A stretch of 64,000 bases of DNA, taken from NCBI GenBank assembly GCA_022819585.1, contig JAJEGY010000021.1, forward strand, positions 43,291 through 107,290, given 5' to 3'. Below, piece after piece: positions 17,766-26,727 of the stretch. The notes beneath the pieces are model-generated. The model was not told where the DNA came from, made no database searches, and saw nothing but the letters and a program-made list of their open reading frames with translations. Numbering within the stretch: the first letter of the stretch is position 1; every line of letters begins with the position of its first letter. A program made the position numbers and the translations under genes. The stretch comes from Dehalococcoidia bacterium. Its GTDB lineage: Bacteria > Chloroflexota > Dehalococcoidia > Lucifugimonadales > Lucifugimonadaceae.

Positions 17766-19013
17766 TTATACGCCCCATCGGTTTTCGACGTATTCGTTGA
17801 CCATGTCGATAAAGTCTTCAGCGATTGTCGGTCCGGACAGCATAAGTTTTCGTTGTCCATCGACGAACACCGGTGCTCGGGGGCTTTCGCCGCTTCCTGG
17901 GAGTGAAATGCCGATGTCGGCGGCGCGTGATTCGCCCGGGCCGTTGACGACGCAGCCCATAACAGCTACGTTCAGCGTCTCGGATCCGGGATAGCGCGTT
18001 TTCCAGTCTGGGAGGTTGATGTCGATTTGCTGCTGGATATCGCTCGCCAGTTCACGGAAGAGGGTTGAAGTAGTGCGGCCGCAACCCGGGCAGGCGGTGA
18101 CTGATGGGCGGAAGGTCCGGATTCCGAGCGACTGAAGGATGTCTTGGCAAAGTTTGACCTCTTTGGCTCGATCTCCTCCAACTTCGGGCGTAAGACTGGA
18201 TCGGATCGTGTCACCGATGCCTTCGTAGAGCAAAACGGAGAGTGCGGCGGTAGTGGCGACGATGCCCTTCTGCCCCATCCCTGCTTCGGTTAGTCCTAGG
18301 TGCAGGGGGATGTTTGTCAAGTTCGATAGAGTTCTGTATGCCTCTACCATCTGGCCGAGACGGGAGACTTTACAGGAGATGATCATTGCCGTCTCTGGGA
18401 GACCTACATCTACGGCGGCGGCGGCACTTGCGATTGCGCTTTCGACTAAGGCTTCGCGTTCGACGTCATCGCCGCTCAGCGGATTTGGGCGTCGTGCATT
18501 TTCGTCCATCTTCTGGACCAGTAGCTCTTGATCAAGGCTACCGGCGTTCACTCCGATCCTGACGGGTTTCCCGTGATCGCGTGCTATCTCAATGAATGAG
18601 TTGAAGTTTTCGTCGTGCCTTTTACCGCGTCCGACATTGCCTGGGTTAATGCGGAATTTAGCCAGGGTTTCGGTGCATTCCGGATGGTCGCGGAGGAGAC
18701 GATGACCTATGAAGTGGAAATCTCCTACAATCGGGACTGTGCAACCAATGTCAGCTAGGCGTTTAGCGATCTCGGGGACTGCCTTGGCAGCCTCGTCGTT
18801 GTTTACAGTGATGCGAACGATTTCGCTACCTGCGTCCGATAGGAGTTTGACCTGATCGACCGTGGCTTGCACGTTAGCAGTGTCGGTGTCGGTCATTGAC
18901 TGGACGACGACTGGGCTACCACCGCCGACGGCGACATCGCCGACGATTACACGGTGGGTTTTGGAGCGCGGTGAAGTTGGTGCGTCTATGAGTTCGATCA
19001 TGGTTCTTTCCAT
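17766..19013 (-). CDS. ispG: 4-hydroxy-3-methylbut-2-enyl diphosphate synthase IspG
   Basis: IspG (GcpE) carries out the penultimate step of the MEP isoprenoid pathway, converting MEcPP to HMBPP with a [4Fe-4S] cluster. Seen: 415 residues, the [13 protein letters not shown] substrate-binding segment in the TIM barrel, and the C-terminal cluster motifs ACPGCGR and GCVVNGPGE. Start may be M1 or M5. It is a MEP partner of dxr three genes upstream in the same transcript, separated by rseP. Confidence 0.97.
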   Translation of the reverse strand: MERTMIELIDAPTSPRSKTHRVIVGDVAVGGGSPVVVQSMTDTDTANVQATVDQVKLLSDAGSEIVRITVNNDEAAKAVPEIAKRLADIGCTVPIVGDFHFIGHRLLRDHPECTETLAKFRINPGNVGRGKRHDENFNSFIEIARDHGKPVRIGVNAGSLDQELLVQKMDENARRPNPLSGDDVEREALVESAIASAAAAVDVGLPETAMIISCKVSRLGQMVEAYRTLSNLTNIPLHLGLTEAGMGQKGIVATTAALSVLLYEGIGDTIRSSLTPEVGGDRAKEVKLCQDILQSLGIRTFRPSVTACPGCGRTTSTLFRELASDIQQQIDINLPDWKTRYPGSETLNVAVMGCVVNGPGESRAADIGISLPGSGESPRAPVFVDGQRKLMLSGPTIAEDFIDMVNEYVENRWGV

Positions 19014-19016
19014 TAT

Positions 19017-19068
19017 CAGTTAGAAGAAACGCTCGCCGCCGACAGTTAGAAGAAACGCTCGCCGCCGA
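19017..19068. repeat. Perfect 26-bp tandem duplication at the 3' end of rseP
   Basis: Two exact head-to-tail copies of a 26-base unit occupy 19017-19042 and 19043-19068. The second copy holds the last codons and stop of rseP (read on the minus strand), and the first copy lies just beyond the stop. Because 26 is not a multiple of three, the extra copy stays outside the reading frame. It looks like a recent slippage or duplication event. Confidence 0.9.
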
Positions 19069-20707
19069 TCAGCCGGGCGATATCGGAGAAGGAGATTACG
19101 ACTATCAGGGCGATAAGCAGGACGAAACCGGTGAGGTGAACAAGGTTTTCCTTCTCGGGCGAGACGCGCTTGCCGCCGCGGATGATCTCGATGAGAACGA
19201 ATGCCAATCTTCCGCCATCTAAACCTGGTATTGGAAGAAGGTTGATAACCGCCAGTGAGATGCTGAGCGTTGCGGCGAGGGTCAGGATGATAGTGATGCG
19301 AGCGTTTATTGCGATGTCGGCGGTTGCGACTTCCCCTGAAAGTTGGCTGAGACCTACGGGGCCGACAGCGACAGGACCATCGAATTGCGGGTTTTTCGAG
19401 CCGGATATTGCGCCGAATATCGAGTTCCTTGCAAGGGTGATGATTTCCAGAGTTTCGTTGATGCCTTCGGGGATAGCTCGGGTAATGGGTACACCGCGCG
19501 ATTCGATGCGAGTGTTGACAAGTTGCAGCTGAACTCCAGCAGCACCTTCTTGGAGGTAGGTGACCGAGCCGAGGTCATGATTGAACTTGCGAGCGTCAAG
19601 GTAGTGCAAACCTCTGCCGTCGCGGGTGTCGGTGACCATGATCGTGTCGCCGACCTGAGCTGACGAAAGGAACTCAGCGATCTCTGAGAGTGCTATCTGA
19701 TAGAGGTCGTTGCGAACTGATCCGTCAGCGACTACAGTCAATTGATCGTTTGCTCCGACACTAGGGTTATAGACGCGGGCGACGCCGACACGCATTTGCG
19801 TAGAAGGGTCGTCGACCTCAATCACAACCTGGTGACGCGGCGGATCCCACCGAGGGATCAGGGTGACGAACTGCGTGTCATCTTCCAAATAGTGGACAGT
19901 CGGTTCAGTTGGTCTTGCGAATGGGTCTGGAATACCGCGCTGAACCTCCCAAGTCGTTTCTTGACCGAGTTTTTGGATGACCGCGTTCTGCAAATCGCCA
20001 AAACTTGTGATTGGAGTGCCATCAACTGAGATGATCTTTTGCAACGGCCTGATTCCGGCATCGTAGGCAGGTGAATTGGGCATGACATTGGCGACTACGA
20101 CGTCTCCGGCGATGTATTGAACCGGGATCAGTACTACAAAAGTGAATACGACGAATGGGATCACGGCGTTGACCGCTACGCCGGCGACCATGACAGATAT
20201 CCGTGCCAGCGCCGATTTACTCGCCAAGCTGTTCTTCGACTCCGGGTCTTCTTCGCCCTGCATCTTGACGAAGCCGCCGAATGGCAACCAGTTGATGGAC
20301 CAGACCATTTCGGAGATGACGATGCAGTCGGCGTTGATGCGCTTCAATTTCCCGACAAAAACCGACGCGGAGCTTTGGGCGGTCGCGCCGTCGCTGGATT
20401 CGAACGCTCGAATATCGACGGCATCGACCTTTCCGTCTGCACGTTCCTCGCCCCACACTGTAACCATCTGTCCAACCTTCAGATTTTCTCGTCCGCCGAT
20501 GGCGTCGTATCGAGTTTGAGGGTAGGTGTAAACGGTCGTGACCCCGGTCCATATCCCAAACGCCCTAGGGGGGAACCCGAAGCCAAATTCCAAGACCTTG
20601 ACCTTGTTGAGTTTTGCGACGAAGTAATGCCCGAACTCGTGCAGTATGATCAGCGGGCCCAATATCAAGAGAGCAACGATCAGGCCAAATATGAGAGTGG
20701 TACTCAT
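19046..20707 (-). CDS. rseP: RseP-like site-2 protease (M50) with large insertions
   Basis: An intramembrane zinc metalloprotease of the M50B family that cleaves transmembrane substrates such as anti-sigma factors. Seen: H23-E24-F25-G26-H27 in the first membrane helix, a central PDZ-like domain (MPNSPAYDAGIRPLQKIISVDGTPI), and the third zinc-ligand motif PGLDGGR near D497 in a late helix. At 553 residues it exceeds the usual 350-450. Extra soluble segments occur at about residues 50-115 and again before the last membrane segments. Its position between dxr and ispG matches the common dxr-rseP order. Its substrate here is unknown. Confidence 0.92.
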   Translation of the reverse strand: MSTTLIFGLIVALLILGPLIILHEFGHYFVAKLNKVKVLEFGFGFPPRAFGIWTGVTTVYTYPQTRYDAIGGRENLKVGQMVTVWGEERADGKVDAVDIRAFESSDGATAQSSASVFVGKLKRINADCIVISEMVWSINWLPFGGFVKMQGEEDPESKNSLASKSALARISVMVAGVAVNAVIPFVVFTFVVLIPVQYIAGDVVVANVMPNSPAYDAGIRPLQKIISVDGTPITSFGDLQNAVIQKLGQETTWEVQRGIPDPFARPTEPTVHYLEDDTQFVTLIPRWDPPRHQVVIEVDDPSTQMRVGVARVYNPSVGANDQLTVVADGSVRNDLYQIALSEIAEFLSSAQVGDTIMVTDTRDGRGLHYLDARKFNHDLGSVTYLQEGAAGVQLQLVNTRIESRGVPITRAIPEGINETLEIITLARNSIFGAISGSKNPQFDGPVAVGPVGLSQLSGEVATADIAINARITIILTLAATLSISLAVINLLPIPGLDGGRLAFVLIEIIRGGKRVSPEKENLVHLTGFVLLIALIVVISFSDIARLIGGERFF

Positions 20708-20740
20708 CTGGTCAGGGCGTATCCAAGCATTGCTGCGAGA

Positions 20741-21874
20741 TCAACGTGTGATATGTCGGGTGTAAGTCGTGTCATATGCCCATTGCGCGGCCTTAATTGC
20801 GTCCTCAACTGTGAAGTCAAGCTGGTTGTCATGGGCCTTCACGGTGGTTTTGATCTCGTGCGCGATATCGGTGAATCTGATTTTGCGTGCGAGAAAGAGA
20901 TCAACGGCAGCTTCATCAGCACCTACCAACACGGCGTTGTACGTGCCACCGATTCGTGCGTACTTCATGGCGAGATCGAAACAGGGATATTTGCTGGGAT
21001 CCATTGCTTCAAACGTCAATTCGCTCGCTTCGAGCAGATCGAATGTTGGGAGATCATCGTTGAGCCGTCTTTCGGGGTAAAAGAGTGCAAACTGTATCGG
21101 ATGACGCATATCATGATGGCTGAGTTGCGCCTTAATTGAACCGTCGGACATTTCTACTAACGAGTGAACGATGCTTTGGCGATGTATGACAACATCGATC
21201 TCGTCGAATGAAGAGTCGAATAGAGACGCGGTTTCCATAACTTCAAATGCCTTGTTCATCAAGGTGGCTGAATCGATAGTTATCTTCTTCCCCATGGTCC
21301 AAGTCGGGTGGTTCAACGCCTCTTCTGGCGTCACATTCGCTAATTCGTCTGGCGTTTTGTCACGAAACGCTCCCCCCGAGGCAGTGATGATGTAGCGCTT
21401 TGGTCTGGACTTCTCGCCGATTACACACTGCCATAGCGCACTAGGTTCGGAATCGATTGGCAAAATCGTGCCGCCATTGTCGTCAGCAATCCGTTTGAGA
21501 TGCGCCCCGGCCATCACGATCGATTCCTTGTTGGAAAGCCCTACGGCCTTTCCCTCGCGGAGTGCGGCACACGCCAAAGGTAGTCCATCAAAACCAGCGG
21601 TGGCGTGCATCACGAAATCGATTTCAGGATGAGTTGCCAGATCGGTTATCGAAAGCCGTTTGGCAGAACCGATCTCGGACATCGAATCGTCGATCGAGCT
21701 GAAGTAACGGGGGGCGAATTCCTCGACCTGTTTCGCCAACTTGCCGATGTTTTTGCCGGCGGAAAGCCCGACAACTTCGAATTCGTCGGGGAATTGGCGG
21801 ATTACGTCTAGCGTCTGCGAACCGACCGACCCCGTCGAGCCTAGGATCGATATCCGCTTTTTCATGCGAGCCAT
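20741..21874 (-). CDS. dxr: 1-deoxy-D-xylulose-5-phosphate reductoisomerase
   Basis: Dxr (IspC) converts DXP to MEP with NADPH, the committed MEP step. Seen: 377 residues, NADPH motif GSTGSVGSQTLDV at the N terminus, SNKESIV, the metal and substrate region PIDSEPSALWQC, and the SGGAFRD loop. Two in-frame ATGs are possible: 21874, or 21865, which makes an ATGA overlap with the stop of cdsA. Either way it is translationally coupled to cdsA. Confidence 0.97.
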   Translation of the reverse strand: MARMKKRISILGSTGSVGSQTLDVIRQFPDEFEVVGLSAGKNIGKLAKQVEEFAPRYFSSIDDSMSEIGSAKRLSITDLATHPEIDFVMHATAGFDGLPLACAALREGKAVGLSNKESIVMAGAHLKRIADDNGGTILPIDSEPSALWQCVIGEKSRPKRYIITASGGAFRDKTPDELANVTPEEALNHPTWTMGKKITIDSATLMNKAFEVMETASLFDSSFDEIDVVIHRQSIVHSLVEMSDGSIKAQLSHHDMRHPIQFALFYPERRLNDDLPTFDLLEASELTFEAMDPSKYPCFDLAMKYARIGGTYNAVLVGADEAAVDLFLARKIRFTDIAHEIKTTVKAHDNQLDFTVEDAIKAAQWAYDTTYTRHITR

Positions 21875-22743
21875 CTTTCGATGAAGTATATGAATACGAA
21901 GTTGGGTGCTAGGGCGTCAAGCCGATCCATGATGCCGCCATGACCGGGTATGATGCTGCCCGAATCTTTGACCCCGGAAAGGCGTTTGATCCACGATTCA
22001 CCGAGGTCACCGGCAATGCCGATTACGGCTATCGCCAAACCCATTGACAAGATTTTAGTGAATGAATATTCGAGAGACAGCAGATTTGACAGCGCCCAAG
22101 ATGCAATCAATGCCGCAACGATACCGCCAATTAACCCTTCCCAAGTCTTACCAGGGCTTATTTTGGGCGCAATCTTACGATTACCGAAGGTTCTACCAAA
22201 GAAAAAGGCACCGCTGTCCGTCGCGAAAACGACTAAGATGCCGAAGGCGAGAATTTCTCGGCCCTTTTCAAGTGAGACTACGAATGGCAGCATCGTTACC
22301 GCCAAGGCCACGGCAGCGCCATAGGAGAGGATCAGGTTCTGCCTTATCTTGTCGATTTGTCGCAATCTTGCGATGGCTACGATCTCGACCAACAAAATCA
22401 GGATCACAAAGCCGATGGCGATGGCGGTTCGGTCCGCGATCACAGAATCGATGTCAAGATACCCGAGCATGGCAGCAAATACCCCAGCGCCAGCAACGAC
22501 TCCACCAGACAGCATCGCAAAGAACTGAGCCTTAATCGATTGCTTTACCCCGGAAACCAACTGCCGGGTTTCGAATCCGACGATCGCTGTGACGATGACA
22601 GCGACGATCGCAACTGACCAGAAACCCAAGAACAGCACCAACCCCAGCGCCGGCAGTCCGATCGCGGCCGAAATCAACCGCAGCTTCAACTCGGATAATT
22701 TGCTTCCAGGCTCGGGTTCGGCGTGATTTCTAGCCTTAGACAC
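21862..22743 (-). CDS. cdsA: Phosphatidate cytidylyltransferase
   Basis: CdsA makes CDP-diacylglycerol from phosphatidate and CTP, the branch point for phospholipids, in the membrane. Seen: 293 residues with about eight hydrophobic segments and the family signature near the C terminus (SGVKDSGSIIPGHGGIMDRLD). Start is GTG at 22743. It is 18 bases from uppS and overlaps dxr, the usual uppS-cdsA-dxr-rseP run. Confidence 0.96.
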   Translation of the reverse strand: MSKARNHAEPEPGSKLSELKLRLISAAIGLPALGLVLFLGFWSVAIVAVIVTAIVGFETRQLVSGVKQSIKAQFFAMLSGGVVAGAGVFAAMLGYLDIDSVIADRTAIAIGFVILILLVEIVAIARLRQIDKIRQNLILSYGAAVALAVTMLPFVVSLEKGREILAFGILVVFATDSGAFFFGRTFGNRKIAPKISPGKTWEGLIGGIVAALIASWALSNLLSLEYSFTKILSMGLAIAVIGIAGDLGESWIKRLSGVKDSGSIIPGHGGIMDRLDALAPNFVFIYFIERWLA

Positions 22744-22761
22744 GCGACTAGTTTCGCAGAA

Positions 22762-23535
22762 CTATCGCCGCCGTTCGGGGCGCCCGCCGAAGCGTCGTTG
22801 ACGGCAGGAATAGGCTCTGATCGCTTCGTCGACATGCTCTTCCCCGAATTCCGGCCACATCGCTTTCGACGAGTAAAACTCGGAGTATGCCGACTGCCAG
22901 ATCATGAAGTTGCTGATGCGGAATTCTCCACCTGTGCGGATGATCATGTCAGGATCCGGGATGCCGCTTGTGAATAGGTGGCGGTCCACCAACCCTTCAT
23001 CGATATTTTCGGGTTGAATGCCTTTGGCAACGATTCGACGGATCGCGTTGACGATTTCGTGCCTACCCCCGTAATCGAAGGCAAGATTTAACGTGAAACG
23101 GCCGTTTTTACGCGTCAACTCTTCGGCCTCTTTAATCTTCGCGGTCATCTCGGCCGGTAACCGTTTTTCGTAACCGACATGGCGCAACTTAACGCCTTGC
23201 GAATGGAATCTCTCGATACCGGAGCCAACAGCTTCTGTTGCGAGTTCCATGATGGCATCAACTTCAGTTGTGGGACGATCCCAGTTTTCCGTCGAAAACG
23301 CGAAAAGCGTCGCTTCTTTGACTCCCCTCTCCGCCAATGCTCTCGTGACACGTTCGATATTTTCGTATCCGGCGCGGTGTCCTTGCGCTACCGTTAGCCC
23401 GTTCTTCTCAGCCCACCGCGCATTGCCATCCATGATGATTGCTACGTGATACGGGATCCGGATTTCAGGCGGCGGCCCGTTATTCGATGAATTCGAGACC
23501 GCCGAAATGTCGAAATCGACCCTTTCCGAACTCAT
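22762..23535 (-). CDS. uppS: Isoprenyl (undecaprenyl) diphosphate synthase
   Basis: A cis-prenyltransferase that builds the long-chain polyprenyl diphosphate used as glycan carrier lipid. Seen: 257 residues, IIMDGNARWAEKNG with catalytic D36, N38 and R40, GHRAGYENI, STENWDRP and the C-terminal RTGGEFRISNFMIWQSAYSE motif. The N-terminal 25 residues are polar and non-conserved. Chain length of the product cannot be read from sequence. Confidence 0.96.
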   Translation of the reverse strand: MSSERVDFDISAVSNSSNNGPPPEIRIPYHVAIIMDGNARWAEKNGLTVAQGHRAGYENIERVTRALAERGVKEATLFAFSTENWDRPTTEVDAIMELATEAVGSGIERFHSQGVKLRHVGYEKRLPAEMTAKIKEAEELTRKNGRFTLNLAFDYGGRHEIVNAIRRIVAKGIQPENIDEGLVDRHLFTSGIPDPDMIIRTGGEFRISNFMIWQSAYSEFYSSKAMWPEFGEEHVDEAIRAYSCRQRRFGGRPERRR

Positions 23536-23589
23536 ATCGCCCCAAGGAACCTAAGCAATAACGTCAACCCGTTTCTACAAGCAGGCCAT

Positions 23590-24156
23590 TTATGCCAAGA
23601 TTTGCGCTTCCTTTTCGGATAGCAACTCTCCCACACGGCCAACGGCTTGGTCAGTTAGATCCTGCAACGATTTCGAAGCCCTTATGCAATCGTCTTCAGG
23701 CGCTTCGCCTTCACTTTGGATTTCGCGAATCATGCTTTGGGCGTCTCTTCGGACATTTCGGATCGACACGCGTGCATCCTCCGCACGTCGGCGAGCCATT
23801 CTCACGATATCCCTGCGGCGCTCTTGAGTAAGTTCGGGCAATATCAATCGGATTGTTTGGCCATCGACTTGGGGATTCAAACCAAGATCGGAGGTCTGAA
23901 TGGCTCTGACTATTGCAGCGGCTGCTTCTGGGTAAAACGCCTCGATTTTGATCGTCCGAGCGCTCTCCACAGCGACAAGTGCGAGTTGATTCATCAACAT
24001 CGTGTCAGTCATACCGCCCATGTCGATGCTTACACGCATCCTGTCAACGAGGGAGGTCGACGCTTGGTTGGTCCTATATCCATCCAAGTCATCCTGGAAA
24101 ACGCTCACTGAAGAGTTCATGCGGCTTTCCGCATCTTCCAAGGTTTCTTCCAACAT
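23590..24156 (-). CDS. frr: Ribosome recycling factor
   Basis: RRF splits post-termination ribosomes together with EF-G. Seen: 188 residues, three-helix bundle domain pattern, the conserved TNQASTSLVDRM segment near residue 30 and RRDIVRMARRRAEDARVSIRNVRRDA near residue 110-140. It lies between pyrH and uppS as in many bacteria. Confidence 0.96.
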   Translation of the reverse strand: MLEETLEDAESRMNSSVSVFQDDLDGYRTNQASTSLVDRMRVSIDMGGMTDTMLMNQLALVAVESARTIKIEAFYPEAAAAIVRAIQTSDLGLNPQVDGQTIRLILPELTQERRRDIVRMARRRAEDARVSIRNVRRDAQSMIREIQSEGEAPEDDCIRASKSLQDLTDQAVGRVGELLSEKEAQILA

Positions 24157-24254
24157 CGGAGCACCTCTCTTGGCTTGTCGGAAGATAATGTTAAATCGCC
24201 TGAACGACGATTGCCGACGTTTGCAAACGTACTACTCAAAAGCAGCTGATTGTC

Positions 24255-25031
24255 TCAGGCGTAAACCTGCGCCGCCTGTTGCGGCATGTGCAGCTGCTCT
24301 CCAGCAGCGTCTATAGTGATCCGAGTCCCCACGTGCCCACCGCTGGCAATGCCTGCCAAATTGCCCGGTTTAAACATGTCGAACACTAGGATGGGCATCT
24401 TGTTATCCATCGCCAGCGACAATGCGGTTGAATCCAGCGCGCGCAGTCCTAGCTCCAGCGCTCTGTGATGGGTGATGTGATCAAACTTCTTAGCGGCAGG
24501 GTCCTTCGCAGGGTCGGCATCGTATATGCCATCAACGCCGTTTTTTGCCATTACGAGCACTCCGGCGTTCATCTCAAGAGCGCGTAGACTTGCCGCCGTA
24601 TCAGTGGACATGAAAGGGTTGCCCGTTCCTGCCGCGAAGATGACAATACGTCCTCGTTCGATATGGTGCAGGGCGCGTGATCTTACGTACGGTTCTGCAA
24701 CGGTCGGCATTGGAATAGCTGTCATCGTTCTGACCGGCGCACCGTCACGCTCAAGCTGGTCGTGCAGAACGAGAGCATTCATCACGGTTGCCAGCATTCC
24801 TGCATGGTCCGCGCTGGAGCGATCCATGCCTTGCGCCTCGTAATCGGCTCCGCGCCACATATTTCCGCCACCTACGACAACCCCGATCCCAACACCGGCA
24901 TTGTGGACTTGACTGATCTCACCAGCGATATACCTGACGGTGTCGTAATCGATACCAGAGGTCTTGGCACCTTTAAACGACTCGCCGCTGAGTTTCAGCA
25001 AGATGCGGCTGTAGCGCGGCGTCAACCGCAT
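24255..25031 (-). CDS. pyrH: UMP kinase
   Basis: PyrH phosphorylates UMP to UDP in pyrimidine nucleotide synthesis. Seen: 258 residues of the amino-acid-kinase fold, ILLKLSGESFKG at the N terminus, GVGIGVVVGGGNMWRG, and ANGVDGIYDADPAKDP-like nucleotide-binding loop (AKNGVDGIYDADP). It follows tsf after 18 bases and precedes frr by about 98 bases. Confidence 0.97.
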   Translation of the reverse strand: MRLTPRYSRILLKLSGESFKGAKTSGIDYDTVRYIAGEISQVHNAGVGIGVVVGGGNMWRGADYEAQGMDRSSADHAGMLATVMNALVLHDQLERDGAPVRTMTAIPMPTVAEPYVRSRALHHIERGRIVIFAAGTGNPFMSTDTAASLRALEMNAGVLVMAKNGVDGIYDADPAKDPAAKKFDHITHHRALELGLRALDSTALSLAMDNKMPILVFDMFKPGNLAGIASGGHVGTRITIDAAGEQLHMPQQAAQVYA

Positions 25032-25049
25032 GCTGTGATGCTCCTTTGC

Positions 25050-25556
25050 TTACTCGCCGAGAGCGAACCTTTCGATTCGGCCAATTTTGACGTTTTCGCC
25101 GACTTTTGCGATGAGCTCTGTGACCAAATCTGCGACCTTGACGCTGTTGTCTCGGATATACATCTGATCGAGCAAGATTTCGTCTTCAGAGACTTCTTCA
25201 ACGTCGTTGGGAACTGAATCTCTATCGACGTAACGAGGGTTCATCGCTGCGACCTGCATCGCCAAGTCGCGTGCAAGGGCCTTAAACTCGGGGGTGCGAG
25301 CCACGAAATCGGTCTCGCAGTTGAGTTCCACTAGAGACCCAACCCTAGAGCCCGTGTGGATGTAGGCCTCGATTACACCTTCGGCGGCATCGCGTCCGGC
25401 GCGCTTAGCAGCGGATGCGAGTCCCTTCTCCATAAGTGCCTGGGTCGCGGCTTTCATGTCGCCGTCGGCGTCCTCAAGGGCTCGCTTCGCGTCCATGATT
25501 CCAGCACCAGTCTGGTCGCGCAACTCCTTGATTTGCGCGGTGCTGATATTAGCCAT
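25050..25556 (-). CDS. tsf: Elongation factor Ts, short form
   Basis: EF-Ts recharges EF-Tu by nucleotide exchange. Seen: UBA-like N-terminal domain with LRDQTGAGIMDAKRALEDADGDM and the core segment beginning with SLVELNCETDFVARTPEF. At 168 residues it is much shorter than the Escherichia coli protein (about 280) and close to the single-subdomain form known in Thermus. It sits 51 bases after rpsB. Confidence 0.96.
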   Translation of the reverse strand: MANISTAQIKELRDQTGAGIMDAKRALEDADGDMKAATQALMEKGLASAAKRAGRDAAEGVIEAYIHTGSRVGSLVELNCETDFVARTPEFKALARDLAMQVAAMNPRYVDRDSVPNDVEEVSEDEILLDQMYIRDNSVKVADLVTELIAKVGENVKIGRIERFALGE

Positions 25557-25607
25557 TTCGTGACTGCTCCATTTCGATTGATTGGGTTCGTGCTATTGGC
25601 CGAAAGT

Positions 25608-26468
25608 TCATTCTGCCGAATTTTGCTGTTTTTGCCGTTCTGCAGCGGCAGCGCGGGCTGCTGCCATTGCTGCTTCTTGCGCATCGCGTTCGGCTTGCAT
25701 CGATTCTCTTTCGCGTTGCCTTTGTGCAGCGAGTTCCTTGCCCTCCGAGATGGCGGCGGCGATATGGCTCGAGATCAGAGAGATCGACGCGTGAGAGTCG
25801 TCGTTACCAGGAATCGGGTGGGTGATGCTTGTAGGGTCGCAATTTGTATCAACAATCGCCACTACGGGGATGTTGAGATCATTAGCTTCCTTGACGGCGT
25901 GTTTTTCCCGGTCAATACCGACCACATACATTACGTCTGGCACTTTCGAGATCTCTTTTATCCCACCGAAGAACTTGTTCAATCGCCTCACTTCGGTCTG
26001 CTTCATCAAGAGCTCGCGCTTGGTGTGCGCCTGCACCTCACCTTTTGCGAAGTCTTCTTCCAACTCGATGAGGGCTTGAATACGCCGGGAGATTGTTGCG
26101 AAGTTGGTTAACGTACCCCCAAGCCATCGAGAGGTGATGTACGACGCATCAACCGATTTGGCCAACCGCTCCATCTCGTTCTTGGCCTGGGGTTTCGTGC
26201 CGACCATCAGGCACTCGCCACCACCGGCGACGATCTCTCTGACTGCCGTTTTGGCATGTTCAATCGCCTCTAGCGTCTTATCCATGTCAAGGACGTGACG
26301 CTTCTGGTGCTTTAGGCGGATGTAATCTCGCATCTTCGGATGCCATCGTTTCGAAAGATGTCCGAGATGCACTCCAGCGCGATAGAGCCCTTCAACGGTT
26401 AAAGGCTCTAGTTCATCGATTTGTTCAGCTGCGACCTCTGTCTCTACAGCCACGGTTTCGGTCGTCAA
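25608..26468 (-). CDS. rpsB: 30S ribosomal protein S2 with extended tail
   Basis: Ribosomal protein S2. Seen: GVHLGHLSKRWHPKM, WLGGTLTNFATISRRI, and PDVMYVVGIDREKHAVKEANDLNIPVVAIVDTNCDP. It is 286 residues, with an N-terminal extension of about 25 acidic residues and a C-terminal Ala/Arg/Gln/Glu-rich helical tail of about 45 residues. The only plausible start in this frame is TTG at 26468, with no well-spaced Shine-Dalgarno sequence, so the first codons are uncertain. It heads the rpsB-to-proS transcript. Confidence 0.96.
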   Translation of the reverse strand: MTTETVAVETEVAAEQIDELEPLTVEGLYRAGVHLGHLSKRWHPKMRDYIRLKHQKRHVLDMDKTLEAIEHAKTAVREIVAGGGECLMVGTKPQAKNEMERLAKSVDASYITSRWLGGTLTNFATISRRIQALIELEEDFAKGEVQAHTKRELLMKQTEVRRLNKFFGGIKEISKVPDVMYVVGIDREKHAVKEANDLNIPVVAIVDTNCDPTSITHPIPGNDDSHASISLISSHIAAAISEGKELAAQRQRERESMQAERDAQEAAMAAARAAAAERQKQQNSAE

Positions 26469-26570
26469 GGTTTTAGGGTGATCTCCTGAACGTCGTGTTT
26501 TCTGCGTTTCTTGGGCGCGCGAAGCGCCGCCAAAGCGTCAAAATGACCTTTGGAACCAATGTTCGATGGT

Positions 26571-26599
26571 ATCACACGATGCTCGCACGAAGACAACAA
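26571..26599 (-). promoter_or_regulatory. Candidate promoter for the rpsB operon
   Basis: On the minus strand TTGTTG and TGTGAT are separated by 17 bases, about 100 bases ahead of rpsB. The match to the sigma-70 consensus is modest (3/6 and 4/6). It is the best spaced pair I found between rpsB and the divergent CcdA-like gene; the rest of 26469-26727 shows no other feature to me. Confidence 0.3.
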
Positions 26600-26727
26600 A
26601 CCGCTCCCCCACTTGCACATTGTGCGTCCAAATTTCGGTTTGAGTCGTTATTCTTTAGCAGCATCACAGGTGCCACACGTCAGGTCCGTAAACGTATCCA
26701 TCCTCTCTAGCCCGCTGGAGCCATGAC

